The notes below the pieces were generated by a model that was not told the origin of the DNA, made no database searches, and saw only the letters and a list, made by a program, of their open reading frames with translations. 64,000 bases of DNA from Fragum whitleyi. Taxonomy: Eukaryota > Mollusca > Bivalvia > Cardiida > Cardiidae. This document shows positions 52,966 to 64,000 of the stretch, piece after piece. The stretch is taken from positions 34,202,077-34,266,076 of the forward strand of contig OX411557.1 of the NCBI GenBank assembly GCA_948146395.1, written 5' to 3'. The translations under genes and the position numbers were made by a program. The first letter of the stretch is position 1; each line of letters starts with the position of its first letter.

Positions 52966-54125
52966 ATGGGACAGTTACACATGGCAATCGGTGATAGATC
53001 GGTTGTTCGTTTTATCCAGGTAAGGATGGAACCGACCAAAACCGATATACAACCGACGTCTCCGATTGGCAGACGATTTGTCACTCATCACAAACTACTT
53101 GGAAAAGATGAGTTTCATCGGTGAAAACTAACCGATCGGGATTTTTTAACTGTTTAAAATTCTCGATCGGTGAAAATTTCAAACGAATAAGCGATTGACA
53201 AGCTATTTATAACCGATATCACCGATCGGTCAGTGATAAGCAACCGATTAACAAATATCTATTAGCGATGGGAAAAGATGAGGTATTTTCTAGTCGGGTA
53301 TCCATTCTTGATAAAACTTTCAAACGAGACAGTCAAAGATTATGAAATCGGGCAAAGGTTGACGCTGAAAAAAACCCGCGTATGAAGGACTCAAAATATG
53401 GATCCTGATGGATCCGAGGTCCAAGATACAAACACTGATACTGCCTCTGATGGTGAAAATAGCCAGAATGCAAACGAAGACAAGGCAGACGAAATTGCGA
53501 AGACCAGGAAACCATCTTCTTTGTCTCCTACGTCGGCGACCATTTCCGCCTCGGGGGGCCCAAATGAATACCTTGTCCGAGGTTTAAGTGAGCTTGCCGT
53601 TGCAGTAATAGACCAAACTGCTGCATTGCCCTTCAAACATTCATTTTATCATACACTGAACTAAAATTTGTCTGTTTTCAGCGCTTATATAACATTTTAA
53701 AGAAAAAAATCGACGGCAGTCTCCTGAACAAAGATTTGCCAGCTATTCATCACCGACATCACCGATCTTTGACCAATGAATACATACGGATGACCGGTTG
53801 TATTCGATGGAAAGCGATAGACCTCTGGTCGAACACCGATCAATCACCGACTACCCGATTGACAACCGCTGTAAAAGCTACGATAGCCGATGATAAATTA
53901 AGCAAATCAGCGATCATCTCCGACCAAGCACCTACTGGCCAGCTTTTTGTCGCCTACGGACAACCGATCTACTCTGTATTTTACCGATCAATAAGCTGTT
54001 TATCGCCGATACCCTGTTACACATAAAGTCTGAAATGCTGACACCGATGACAACCGATCATGTGAGAGAAATAATTCACCGATTAAGGACCGATTTAAGT
54101 CTCATCGTATGTGTAACTGCCCCAT
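52966..54125. mobile_element. TIR element dense in CCGAT motifs, with a small ORF
   Basis: 17-bp terminal inverted repeats ATGGGACAGTTACACAT (52966) and ATGTGTAACTGCCCCAT (54109) differ at one position. Both halves are packed with CCGAT / ATCGG motifs (more than 20, several as ACCGATCGG), while the central ORF (53398-53664) has none. Subterminal motif clusters of this kind are typical of transposase-binding sites in large DNA transposons. No clear target duplication or transposase was found, so the superfamily is unresolved. Confidence 0.7.
53398..53664 (+). CDS. 88-aa acidic ORF inside the CCGAT element
   Basis: The ATG opens MDPDGSEVQDTNTDTASDGE; the N-terminal half is acidic and Asn/Asp/Ser-rich. 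The C-terminal half is ordered-looking (GGPNEYLVRGLSELAVAVID, QTAALPFKHSF) before TAA. Its boundaries coincide with the gap in the CCGAT motif field, which argues that it is a distinct segment. It may be a residual piece of an element-encoded protein or a captured host exon. A TTTTCAG acceptor lies 21 bp after the stop. No homologue is recognised. Confidence 0.4.
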   Translation: MDPDGSEVQDTNTDTASDGENSQNANEDKADEIAKTRKPSSLSPTSATISASGGPNEYLVRGLSELAVAVIDQTAALPFKHSFYHTLN

Positions 54126-54495
54126 GATATTGGGATCATTCAAATTCCTTTCTTGAAAACCATAAGCCCCGAGCAATTATTTAAGCTTAACTAAGATGCC
54201 GAGGAGAATTTCCATTGATTTATTGTAATGTTTTGTCGAATGACTTTTGTTTTTCAGTCAGGGAAATATCCTTTCGTGTCAAGCGTCTTAAATCTAATTA
54301 AATTTCAGACAATCGCTAATTCGTTTCTGTTTGATAATGAGTTAAATATGTTTAAAAAAATGCAAAATTACCTCTACAATGGTATGCTATTTAAGATAAT
54401 TCGAAGTTCAAATATAATATGGTTTACAAATCGGGAAACGTCTTTGTGACATCAATGGCGTTTAGTCAGAATAATTGTCTTCTTGATAAATAAAT

Positions 54496-54645
54496 GAGGT
54501 TGAAATTGGGTCACTTGGGGAAAAAACTACGCCACAGACTCAAGTAATAGAAATCCTAGAGGCCACACTTTACCTCAAATGACTTGAAACTTGGTCCGAC
54601 CGTTAGTTTACACATTATCTCAGATATTCACCGTAAAGCTACTTG
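54496..54645 (+). repeat. Single diverged ~145-bp satellite monomer
   Basis: GAAATTGGGTCACTTGGGGA, CTAGAGGCCACACTTTACCT and GACTTGAAACTTGGTCCGAC match one unit of the 60.4-kb and 26.4-kb arrays. There are no element ends nearby. Confidence 0.6.
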
Positions 54646-55011
54646 CGAATATGTAAAGTAGTCTGTATTGTAAATGTTCGTCAAAGTTAAGGGACATGTA
54701 AAGAGTTTTTGAAGAAAATTAATTGCTGCTTCTACATTGTATTTACAAAAAAAGACAGTTTGCTAAGCTAAGCAATATAACTTAAATCTGAAGATGAGCA
54801 CAAACAGTTGCACAACATTAGAGGCCGAATCTCATAACAGAATAGCCAAACCAATTTGGAGAAGGGTTATTTTGTTCAAAACCAACAGCTTCATTACGGC
54901 TGGATAAAATTTGCCTAGATTTGAGCAGAATGTTTCTACTTGTAGTTCTTACTAATGCTCGATCTTTTAGATATTTTTACAGATTATTCCATACAAAAAA
55001 GATATTTATGT

Positions 55012-55117
55012 AATAGTTATAGTTCATTTCTGATAATTTACGCGATATAACCTAAGCGGAGCGTTAGCGGAGCGCAAGGTTATATGCGTAAATTGTCAGA
55101 ATATGAACTATAACTGT
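55012..55117. repeat. Palindrome with GCGGAGCG loop
   Basis: AATAGTTATAGTTCATTTCT ... CGCGATATAACCT pairs with AGGTTATATGCGTAAATTGT ... GAACTATAACTGTT. The loop is AAGCGGAGCGTTAGCGGAGC, a short tandem. The GCGGAGCG/GGGAGCGCAGCG-type loop resembles that of 2290-2395. Confidence 0.75.
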
Positions 55118-55421
55118 TTTACCGATCGACTTATTTTTTCGTCAAATAACGCCAGGTCAAATGAGCTGCGCGTCAATCAATGATGTCAATCATTTATGTT
55201 GCGTCATACATTCTTCAATCAAATCGAGTTAAACAAAAAGTGGGAGGAGCGAATTAAATTTCCATTAGGTTTCTGTAATTATTTTGTTATTTGGCGAGAC
55301 AAAATCAGTCGAGAATGTTCGGTGAACACAATCTCGTTGTTGCTGCTAGTGGTTTTGTATTCTTTTTAGTTGGTTTTTTGCGGACATAATGCCTCCCTTT
55401 TGGGATTTTGTATCGCATATC

Positions 55422-55552
55422 AAGCCGCGTAGTGTTAGCGAGTCGGATTATCATTCAAAGGCCCCGGATTCGATCCCTAACTTGTTGTCCCACCTACGGG
55501 TCGATAATCGTAGACATATGTGGAATAGCAGCTGGAGGCTAGGAAAGGAATG
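55422..55552 (+). repeat. SINE family 1 fragment, head and part of body
   Basis: TAGTGTTAGCGAGTCGGATT and GGATTCGATCCC resemble the tRNA-like head of the 37.6-kb SINE. GTCGATAATCGTAGACATAT and GTGGAATAGCAGCTGGAGGC match its body closely. The tail is lost near 55552. Confidence 0.7.
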
Positions 55553-57239
55553 GTTTTGGTTCCCCGTCGACACGCCACAGTCAAATGGGTCACGTTGGCT
55601 TTCAATGTTGGTCAGCTTTTGGTCAGCTATTACAGGCCTAACATGCTTTGAATCACTTTCTTTCTGCAAATACTTTTATCCCTAGAATCTTTGAAGTGGA
55701 TCTAGTCATTTTATAATTTTCTACAATTATTTTGCATACATGTACCTTTCATAGGAACATTTGATTGCATTTTGTTAAGATTCGGACCTTGCGATCTACT
55801 AAATTAAAATGTCGTTCAAAAGGTCCAGAGTATTCATGTTAAAAAAGAAGAGAAATTTTATATCGTTTCAACCCTGTCGTCCTTTTTTAATGTCAATGTG
55901 AAAATGCGGAGTGTACAGATAAGCTTGGTTCGAGCAAACTCGTCGATGTCATTCTTACTGCTGTATACCATGTAGTTTGATATTTCATTTTCAGAATCAT
56001 TGATTTATCAGCTAAATCTTCTCTTGATCAATATACAGACAAATTGTTCAAGAATTTTCACCTCCTTTTATTGAGTAATTGTGTATAAACATAATTCTAA
56101 AAACATTCACAAACCTTTTTTTTATATAAATACTCGATTTCAAGTTAAGGGTCTTTCGGGACATTTTATCAGACAAGATTATGACGTCGGTATCTGATTT
56201 TGCATGTAGTCCCCGCCCATAATGACCTACTTCACGCAGCTCACTTATTCCATCAGATCGTCAGGTTATGGGATATATTTTTTGAATTTCAAACGAAATA
56301 GCGACCTGTCATTGGAGGAAAAAATAGGGCGATCGGTAAGTATCACTGTTTCGAGATAGAAAATGACCGATATATTGAGTTTTAATCTTGTCATAAGTTT
56401 ACGGTTACATATTTTTGTGTTTATCGGACATTTCTATGATTTTCATCGTGAAATTTCAGATAAAAAGAACATTTTTTGTATCAATTCTTAGGAAATAACG
56501 ACATCTGTGATTAAAACGTTTGTGACTAATGCTTCATATGATTTAGTATCCTACTCATTTGGTGTTTTTGAGTCGAAGTGTTAAACGTATATTTTACACT
56601 ACATCAAGTAAATTTGTAACATCTCTTCATTATTTTCTCCAAATGTATGTATCTTCTAGTATATATTACATTAAGTGTTTAATGTGTTTATTGCTATTTT
56701 TTGAATAGCTCGATTCAAATATATCTTTCAAATTTAAACCGTGCAAGAATATTTTTGTAATGACTATAAATGGATCAGACATAAAAACGGACACCATCAT
56801 GCTAGTTTACCAATAGGTCGGACAAACTGACGTTGCGTCTATATCAGAGGGTCAAATTTGAGAGAAGCCTTCCACTCTTCAGGCAATGTTTTTATTCGAA
56901 TTTCGAGAAAATCGGTTAGAATGGGTGTCTACACGATATATTTTACGAGTGCAAAGTGGATGAAAATCAAAGTATGTACTGTGATTGATCAAATCATAGA
57001 AATATGGTGTGATTGATTGTCTACATAGAATTTGGAAAAAGTAATGTTTGCATTTGGGCTTTAAGTGCCAATGTTCCTCTTGTTGTAACAATAATCTCTT
57101 AGGAAATTGTTTCATGAATTGATTCTCCCTTTTGAAAAAAAATCTTTATATGTGACTATTACTTGAATTTACAGATACAAAATAAACTCACAAACTTACA
57201 TAGTGCTCCGTGTATAATACATATATCTTTGTTATCTAG
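55553..57239. other. Mostly non-coding; one dispersed-repeat copy
   Basis: 56277-56343 is the inverted partner of 12540-12608. Otherwise there are only AT-rich sequence and chance frames. Upstream exons of gene B may lie here but none is convincing. Confidence 0.4.
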
Positions 57240-57409
57240 GGTAAACAACTTTGCGATGAGGTGTATATCAATCACCCCTACTCTACGGACGGGCCTCTCG
57301 GTGACAGGTTTGGGGCAAGTATATGGACTGTACAGAAAAAGCAGGGCTACTTCAGACATTTCTTTACTAAAGTTCAGCAACACACACCGGCACAGACCAT
57401 GCAGATTAG
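57240..57409 (+). CDS. Gene B, exon (unrecognised protein)
   Basis: The acceptor ATATATCTTTGTTATCTAG and a perfect donor GTAAGT bound a phase-0 frame of 56 codons plus two bases: GKQLCDEVYINHPYSTDGPL, GDRFGASIWTVQKKQGYFRH, FFTKVQQHTPAQTMQI. The composition is that of a folded protein, and GDRFGASIW faintly recalls an FG-GAP-type turn, which is not enough to assign. Exit phase 2 matches the exon at 59570. No start codon exon was found. Confidence 0.6.
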
Positions 57410-57827
57410 GTAAGTTGTGTACTCAATTTATAGAGGTTAAACTCATGAAACATTTTACATGTAAAAATAGATTGTATGTGAACTGCAAGGAATGTCATCC
57501 CTATCTAAATCTTAGCTATCTCTAATGTCATATTTCCATCTAAACTAAATTATCATGAAAAAATAACACTATTCTAGGCCAAGTTCTTTGAAGATTTGTT
57601 TATTTTCGCGTATTAAACTAGGCGTTGACGTCTTGAGATTTGGAAAGAGATATTCAAAACAGATGGTAATGAAAGTCGCCAGCATTCAGATGGAATTCTG
57701 CACGTGCCAAATTGATATTTTTTTACAAGCTTTCATAAGGGAACATTTTCAGCATATATGTAAGATAACATAGAAGTAGACTATTTTATATCACTAAAAA
57801 GCTAAAACACTTCTTTAACTTATTTTA

Positions 57828-58391
57828 AGCTCACCTGAGCACAAGGTGCTCAAGGGGAGCTTTTAGGATCACCCTGACTCCGTCGTCCGTCATGATCCGT
57901 GCGTCGTGCGTCATCAACTTTTTTAAAAACTTCTTCTTCTCTTAAACCACTGGACCGATTTCAATGTAATTCTTCCAGAATGTTCCTGGGTAGCTTTGAA
58001 AATTGTTCGCTTAATCTGATAGCCCCATAAATATGGGCGCGACAGGGCGGGGCTTATTTTGAGCCCGAAATCTTTGAATGACATCTCCTACTGAACCACT
58101 TGGCCGATTTGAATGAAACCTTACCAGAATGTTCCTTGGGTGACTCTCTTTAAGAATTGATCACTAAATTTTGGTTGGCCCATAAATATTGGCGTGGCAG
58201 GGCGGGCTGCTTTTGAGTCTCATCTGTAATGAATGTGTGGACAGGGTCTATTATCAATGTAAATTCTTGGAATAACCATCGCCTCTTCAACAATTAAATA
58301 ATGTGAATGAAACTTTGCCTGAAAGTTTCTTGGACGAGACTGGATCATTAAAATTCAGGTGAGCGGTTTAGGGCCATTCTGGTCCTCCTTT
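57828..58391 (+). mobile_element. Satellite-bearing element, end type 1, complete
   Basis: The 5' hairpin AGCTCACCTGAGCACAAGGT, GCTCAAGGGGAGC, is followed by GGATCACCCTGACTCCGTCG and about three ~155-bp monomers. The 3' end is TTCAGGTGAGCGGTTTAG, hairpin GGGCCATTCTGGTCC, TCC then a T-run. It lies in the intron between two gene B exons. Confidence 0.8.
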
Positions 58392-59094
58392 TTTTTAAAT
58401 AGAATTTATTTCAACCATAACCTAACAAGTTGATTAATCTGAATTCCAATAAATCGTTGTAGACTTCAAAGAAAAGTGCCAAATAATGTAGAAAAAATAA
58501 TAGAAAAAGAGAATTTGCATTTTTTTTGCTAAAATGTTTGTCTGGGGAAAGGGGGCTATTTGTTAGGTGTATATGTGATATTCATATATGAGCCTGTGCG
58601 TGAGATTTCCAACAATTTGAAATGTTCGTGACTTGTAATCATTGAAAGGACCTGACACCAAAAAACTGTAAATATAAAGTCACCTGATTGTCTACAGATA
58701 CTTTTGAACCTTATTTATCCACTCAACGTATAGTGAAGACTCTGGTCAGACTGTGCGGATGCACAGGCTGGTCAAAGTCTTTGCTTAGCGCACATTTGAA
58801 ATCGTTGGAAATTTCACGCACAGGCTCATATGTAAGTAATTGGTAATAATCTTATAACTTATTTATATTTATTGATCTCCCATCTTCCATGTTCTTATTC
58901 AGATATTCCTATAAACTGTAAACTTGCATAATATTTAAATCTCTTTGCATTTAATTGCTTAAAAAGTGTTAATTGATACTTTCATTGAACAAATTTTTCT
59001 TTGACTGAAATCAACACTTTGAAGTCTTTTTAGAACTAATATGTAATGATTTACTGGATCTGGCTCTAATTGAAATACTCATTCGATTGAAGTT

Positions 59095-59520
59095 AAGGGT
59101 CATTCATGGAACATTCATACAAAGATTCGATGAAATTAGTCTATTGATAGGGAGAAGATTTTTTTGAGGTTTCAAAGTGATAATTCGGTCCGCCCTGCCA
59201 CACCCACATCTATGGGCCCATCAGAATTTCATGACCAATTCAATTAAAGATGCAACAAAGGAATATTCGTGCCAAGTTTCATTGGAATTAGCAAAGTTGG
59301 TGGGTGAAGAGGAGATTAAAAAAAAGAGAGAGATGCCCCGCCCTGCAACGCCCATATTAAAGGCACAATTAATATTTTTAGAACAATTTGACTAAAGGCA
59401 TAAGGAACATTTATGCAAAGTTTTGTTGAGATAGGCCAATATGTCTGGGAGGACAATATTTTAAATGGCTTTAAAGTGAAAATAAGCACCCACTTGTCTC
59501 GGAAACATCCATGGCAAGTC
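59095..59520 (-). repeat. Diverged satellite monomers (minus)
   Basis: On the minus strand ATGGGCGTTGCAGGGCGGGG, TTCCAATGAAACTTGGCACG and GGTGTGGCAGGGCGGACC belong to the ~155-bp family. Two or three degraded units are present without element ends, close upstream of the gene B exon at 59570. Confidence 0.6.
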
Positions 59521-59569
59521 TCATTGTCAATGTTAATTCAATGTGTATGCTTTTCGTGTATACTTTCAG

Positions 59570-59684
59570 AGATGACGACGAAATAGTTCTAATTAACGCT
59601 ATATTTGTACCGGATCTTGATCATGAGGCCGTTTTAAAGTTGATCAGTAAAGTACCAGTAGACTGCGAAACAAGATTTCAATTG
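59570..59684 (+). CDS. Gene B, exon (unrecognised protein)
   Basis: The acceptor TGTATACTTTCAG and donor GTAAGA bound one codon-completing base plus 38 codons: DDDEIVLINAIFVPDLDHEA, VLKLISKVPVDCETRFQL. Entry phase fits the 57240 exon (AG+A gives Arg) and exit is phase 0. The sequence alternates strand-like and helix-like segments. The family is not recognised. At 59933, EFPVLLFLGRHFESESVSDR then stop could be a terminal exon in phase, but 62157 is an alternative continuation. Confidence 0.6.
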
Positions 59685-60368
59685 GTAAGAACCTATCTCA
59701 GGAGTAGTTTGTTATGGATTAAGTACGTTTGTGAACGTCGGTATACGCAGAAGCCAAAAATATTTTTTCAAGGTGTCAAAAAATCATCGTATGCTAGCGT
59801 TTTGAACATACGCTAACCATAAGGTATGCATGCGGTCAGTACATTAGGGCAACGACCGAGGTACGTTACTCATAAGTCAAGTACGCTTGCCATTCGCTGT
59901 AATTCAAGTCCTACTCTATTGTTGTAAGGATACAGGAATTCCCTGTCCTTCTTTTTCTGGGAAGGCATTTCGAGTCAGAATCAGTTTCAGATCGAGGAGA
60001 AGAATCATGCTGCCTCCGACAATGAGGAGGAGGTAAATTAAGGCCTGTAAACTAACCCTTCGGCGACTTGTATTTATTTCGTCCCAGCGGTCTTTGAACC
60101 CGTCCTATCGTATCAACGGGATTAGCAACAATTTTAATTTCCCCTCTGCGTGACAATAATACGCTCTGTTGGCCGAAAAATTTTTGTCCATCCGCTCAAC
60201 AACTTTCATTTGATTCCTCTTCAAATTTGTACATGATGATTGTATTTTCGTTAGGATCCATCTCTTTTGAAAATGGACAATGTACTTTACGTATCACCGG
60301 AAATGAGGACTCCTGAAATACGTAATTATCGTATTTGCGTTAGAAGTTACAGTTTTCACTGCTTTTTT

Positions 60369-61670
60369 AGCTCACCTGGGCACGAAGTGCTCAATGTGAG
60401 CTTTTTGGGGTTACTTGATGTCCGTCGTCCGTCGTGCGTCGTCAACGTTTACCTTGTGGACACTCTAGAGGCCATATTCTTAGCCGAATCAACCTCAATA
60501 TTGGTCAGAATGATTATCTTGATAAAATTTCAGTCAAAGTCGAAATTTGTCAAGGGGCCTAAAAACAAGGTCATGGGGTCAAATCTAAGAAATACCTTGT
60601 GGACACTCAAGATGCCATCTTTTTAGCCCAATCAACCTGAAAATTGGTCATAATGATTATCTTGATGAAATCTCGGACAAGTTCGAAATGGGTCAAGTGG
60701 GGTCAAAAACTAGGTCACGGGGTAAAATCTAAGAAATACATTGTGGTGCTAGAGGAATTTTTAGCCCAATCATCCTAAATTTTGGACAGAATGATATCTT
60801 GATGGAATCTTCGATAAATTTGAAATTGGGTTAAGTGGGGTCAAAAACTAGGTCACAGATTCAAATCTTAGAAATACCTTTTGGTTCAAGTGAGAAAAAA
60901 AAAAACTAGGCCACGGGGGTAAAATCTTAGAAATACCTATGGACTTTCTAGAGGCCATATTTTTAGCCCAATCAACCTGAAAATTGGTCAGAATGCCTAT
61001 CTTGAAAAATCTCGGACAAGTTCAAAATTGGGTCAAGTCGGATCAAAAACAAGATCATTGGGTCAAATCTTAGAAAAACCTTGTGGACACTCTAGAGGCC
61101 ATATTTTTAGCCCAATCAACCTGAAAATTGACTAGAATGATTAACTTGATAGAATCTCGGAAAAGTTTGAAATTGAGTCAAGTTGGGTCAAAAACTATGT
61201 CACAGGGTCAAATTTAAGAAATACATTGTGGACACTCTAGATGCAATATTTTTATCACAATCAACCTGAACATGGATCGAAATGATTGTCTTGATGAAAT
61301 CTCGGACAAGTTTGAAATCGGGTCAAGTGGGGTCAAAAACTAGGTCACGGGGTCAAATCTTAGAAATACATTGTGGACTTTGTAGATGTCGGCTTTTTAG
61401 CCCAATCATCCTGAAAAATGGTCAGAATGCTCATGTTGAATAAATCTCGGACAAATTTTAAATTGGGTCAATTGGGATAAAAAACTAGGTCATGGGCTCA
61501 AATCTAAGAAATACCGTGTGGACACTCTAGATGCCATATTTTTAGCACAACGAACCTGAAAATTGGTCAGAATGATTTTTTGATGAAATCTCGGACAACT
61601 TTAAATTTGGGTCAAGTTTGGTAAAAAAAACTAGGTCACGGGTCAAATCTTAGTAATACCTTGAAATTTT
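60369..61670 (+). mobile_element. Satellite-bearing element, end type 1, 3' end lost
   Basis: The 5' hairpin AGCTCACCTGGGCACGAAGT, GCTCAATGTGAGC, and a TCCGTCGTGCGTCGTC tract lead into eight or nine ~144-bp monomers (CTTGTGGACACTCTAGAGGC, TTTTTAGCCCAATCAACC, TGAAAATTGGTCAGAATGAT, TCAAAAACTAGGTCACGGGG). The monomer is a relative of the 26.4-kb one. The array runs into unrelated AT-rich DNA without the CTCTTGTT end. Confidence 0.8.
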
Positions 61671-62156
61671 GTTAGATTGTTAATTCAGGACACAGGACCT
61701 TTTTTTTAAAAAAAAAAAGTTTTACCGAAAGAGTTTTCATTATTTTCCGATATGTTAGATATCCATATTTTTCCTTTATATGATAAAAAAATCAGCCTTT
61801 TCGATGCAAATATGAAAGTTTTTAGTAATTTTATAATGACCGCTCATAATTGATAAGGATTCGTAGAGTATTGTTAAAATCGAAAGTCAATCATTAAAGT
61901 GATATGTAATGTTTTAAAGTAGCTAGGTGATGAAATCTAAGTATCATTATTCCACTTTATTTCCTTCAGTTGTGTCTAATAAAATCCGGTCTATTTTAAT
62001 AACGCGCAAAATAAACAAATACCGGCTTTCGTTTGATAGAGTCCAGAAGCCGATTTCCATTGCTACCTTAAACACCCCCGTAAAGCCACAACCAATGAAG
62101 TGTTTTGGATAAGACCTCTATTTTAAACAGATATCAAAGTCTCTAAATATTTGTAG

Positions 62157-62232
62157 ATCCTTAGACGACAGGACAAGAATGAGGCCGAATGGAACTGGAT
62201 CGAAACGAGTGCCATTTTGGTACCCGAATTAC
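62157..62232 (+). CDS. Possible gene B exon
   Basis: It is bounded by AAATATTTGTAG and a perfect GTAAGT. In phase 0 (matching the 59684 exit) it reads ILRRQDKNEAEWNWIETSAI, LVPEL plus one base. Another open frame (SLDDRTRMRPNGTGSKRVPF, WYPNY) also lacks stops, so the frame is uncertain. It is a candidate from splice signals and an open frame only. Confidence 0.35.
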
Positions 62233-62676
62233 GTAAGTAAACCGATGTATCAAGATAAAAAAATAATTTATTTGTGACCCTGGTCATTGTACTTTCTTCA
62301 TCACCTCTGAAGAATCAAATGCTTTTATCAAATAGTTAAAATAGAGTTCTAAAATGACAATATTTCGTTTTATTATTATATATACATGTATCACAGTTAC
62401 ATACTTGATACGCTTCTTCACTGGATCGTACCCAGAACGTTAAAATTAGAAATAAGACTTGTAGCTTTGTGGACGAGCTACCGAAATGTCGAGCTTTGAA
62501 TACAGCTTAAAACTTCTATGACTGATGATATGATAATTTAAAAAAAAAAGTTTTTTGAATATAATTGCGAAGTTGATATTTTTTACTATACGCATGTACG
62601 GGATGTTTCGAAATTTTCGGGATTGTGCTTAAATCTTTTGAACTATAAATCGAAAAATAACAAAACCTATTTATAC

Positions 62677-64000
62677 ACAAGAGGGACGTTGGTCCTATGT
62701 TGCCCACCTGAGAAATAAACTCTCTAACCTAGATTTGTCTAAGCAACCCCAGAAAAAGAATTTTTCACATTTCAATCATTTCAGCTCTGTTAACTGAAAC
62801 TCTTTCTACCTAATGGGAATGAAATTTGCAAAATGGTTTCACTATTTTGCCGACTATAAAAGATTTCTATATTGATCCGAAATTTTTTCCCCCAGTACTC
62901 TCTCCCTGGTAGACCAACATTAATTGCTTGATATATTTTTTTTTTATAAAAAGCCTATATGAACTGATGATACATGGCAAATATAAATTTTGTTAGCCTG
63001 CTGGTGTCTACAAATAAATTAAAAGAATTTTACATAGCCCCGAAACCTAAATTCTCACTTTGGTGCTCTGCCATAAAGGCTGTTAGCTATCTGTTTCTGA
63101 AGAAAAAGAAGAATTTTTAAAGTTTTTTTTTTTTCAAAAATAAAAAAAAATGTCAATTTGTCCTATCCCCCTCCCCCTATGCTATGCCCCTAATTGCTCA
63201 ACACTGATGAATTAAGCATTTATTTCAAAGGTCTATCATCTCATAATTTATTCAAAATAAGTTCTGATTAAGATGGAGAAGAAATCGAAAAGATTTCTAA
63301 ATTGACACCTGAGTACTTAACTCCCCCAACTGTTGCTCTGCGCCTGACAACTAAAGAGTCATGATTTGAGCTATTTACATAAATGTCAATGAACTGATTA
63401 TTCGTATATACCATGTAAACAGGCTGTTGGGGCCCTGGTTTAGAAAGAGAAGAACAATTGAAGATTTGTCTAATTTGATCGGAGTCCTACCCACTCCTGC
63501 GGTGCTCTATCCATGGTCGCCACCATATCATTGATTTTCGCTATTTCAATAAAGGTTTATTAGATTATAATCCATGATAAATATTAAGGCTGCAGGGCTC
63601 CTGATTCAGAAAAAGAAGAAATCTTAAGGATTTCTAAAGTTATCTAAGTCCTAACCCCTCCCCCTGGTGTTCTGCCTTGTGTGCCAATTAAATTATAATT
63701 TAAGATATCTAAAATAGGTTTTTGCGCTGATGATCCGTGCCAACTTTCAAGGCTATAGGACTCCTGGTTCATCAGAAGAAGAAATTTTTAAGATATCTAA
63801 ATTTACCTCCCTCCCCTTATGCTCTGTCCCTGCTGACCCAACAATCTTAATTTAATTTGTTTTTGATAAGGGTCCTTGCGATGACGATCCATGCTAAATT
63901 TCAAGCCTGTAGGGCTCCTGGTTTAGAAGACGAAGAGATACCGTAAAGATTTCTAAGTTGATCTCCCTAGTGCTCTGCCCCTGCTAGTCCAACATTAATG
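62677..64000 (-). mobile_element. Satellite-bearing element, end type 1 (minus), runs off window
   Basis: On the minus strand the 3' terminus is CTCAGGTGGGCAACATAGG, ACCAACGTCCCTCTTGTG at 62677-62712. Upstream of it (to 64000) are about seven ~165-bp monomers with TTCTTCTTCTGATGAACCAG, GAGTCCTATAGCCTTGAAAG and GGCAGAGCACCAGGGGGAGG-like segments. The 5' end lies beyond the window. Monomers are unlike other arrays outside the shared block. Confidence 0.75.

Noticed and set aside
52966..54125. Calling the CCGAT element a CACTA/EnSpm transposon because of the nearby CACTG
   Set aside because: CACTG precedes the left end only; the right end does not mirror it and no 3-bp duplication is seen.

Overview
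This is eukaryotic nuclear DNA and probably comes from a bivalve or related mollusc. The composition is AT-rich, coding exons are short and bounded by GT..AG sites, and introns are long. The window is full of satellite-bearing elements organised like the BIV160 / pearl (CvA-type) repeats described from bivalves, with tRNA-derived SINEs, MITE-like foldbacks and an I-group LINE close to the Nimbus (Nimb) type. There is no sign of bacterial operons, phage or CRISPR.

Layout. From 1 to 6.1 kb there are palindromic elements, the 3' end of a decayed LINE (1199-1564, minus), a satellite-bearing element and a TIR element filled with a 10-bp minisatellite. From 6.1 to 30.6 kb I propose one plus-strand gene with five phase-compatible coding exons (6156-7133, 25306-25574, 27827-28061, 28820-28900, 30515-30598; 548 aa, product not recognised). 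Its 18-kb first intron holds many repeats, including a foldback element interrupted by a Helentron-like element at 16755-18776. From 31.5 to 33.5 kb lies a damaged C2H2 zinc-finger locus split by a TTAA-flanked element. From 33.6 to 41 kb there are two SINEs with target-site duplications, an inverted 0.5-kb repeat and a possible minus-strand terminal exon.

The centrepiece is 41.4-51.0 kb. An old minus-strand L1-like ORF1 gene is cut into three parts by two later insertions. One is a DD82E (Sailor-like) Tc1/mariner-type transposon (41785-44055) with 44-bp inverted repeats and TA duplications. The other is a full-length, apparently intact I-group LINE (44265-50313) with two complete ORFs and a 14-bp target-site duplication. 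From 52.9 to 54.1 kb there is an unusual TIR element dense in CCGAT motifs around an 88-codon ORF. From 57 to 62 kb three more plus-strand exons suggest a second host gene, followed by more satellite-bearing elements to the window end.

The most interesting signal spans the whole window. At least ten elements share one architecture: a 5' hairpin, a TCCG-rich tract, a tandem-repeat core, and a 3' hairpin ending CTCTTGTT. They fall into three end types in which the 5' and 3' subterminal inverted repeats change together. Their tandem cores differ, yet all carry a recognisably related ~50-bp block. One copy sits inside a palindrome whose intact arm preserves the empty site and shows insertion into a T-run without duplication, as expected for Helentron-type rolling-circle elements.
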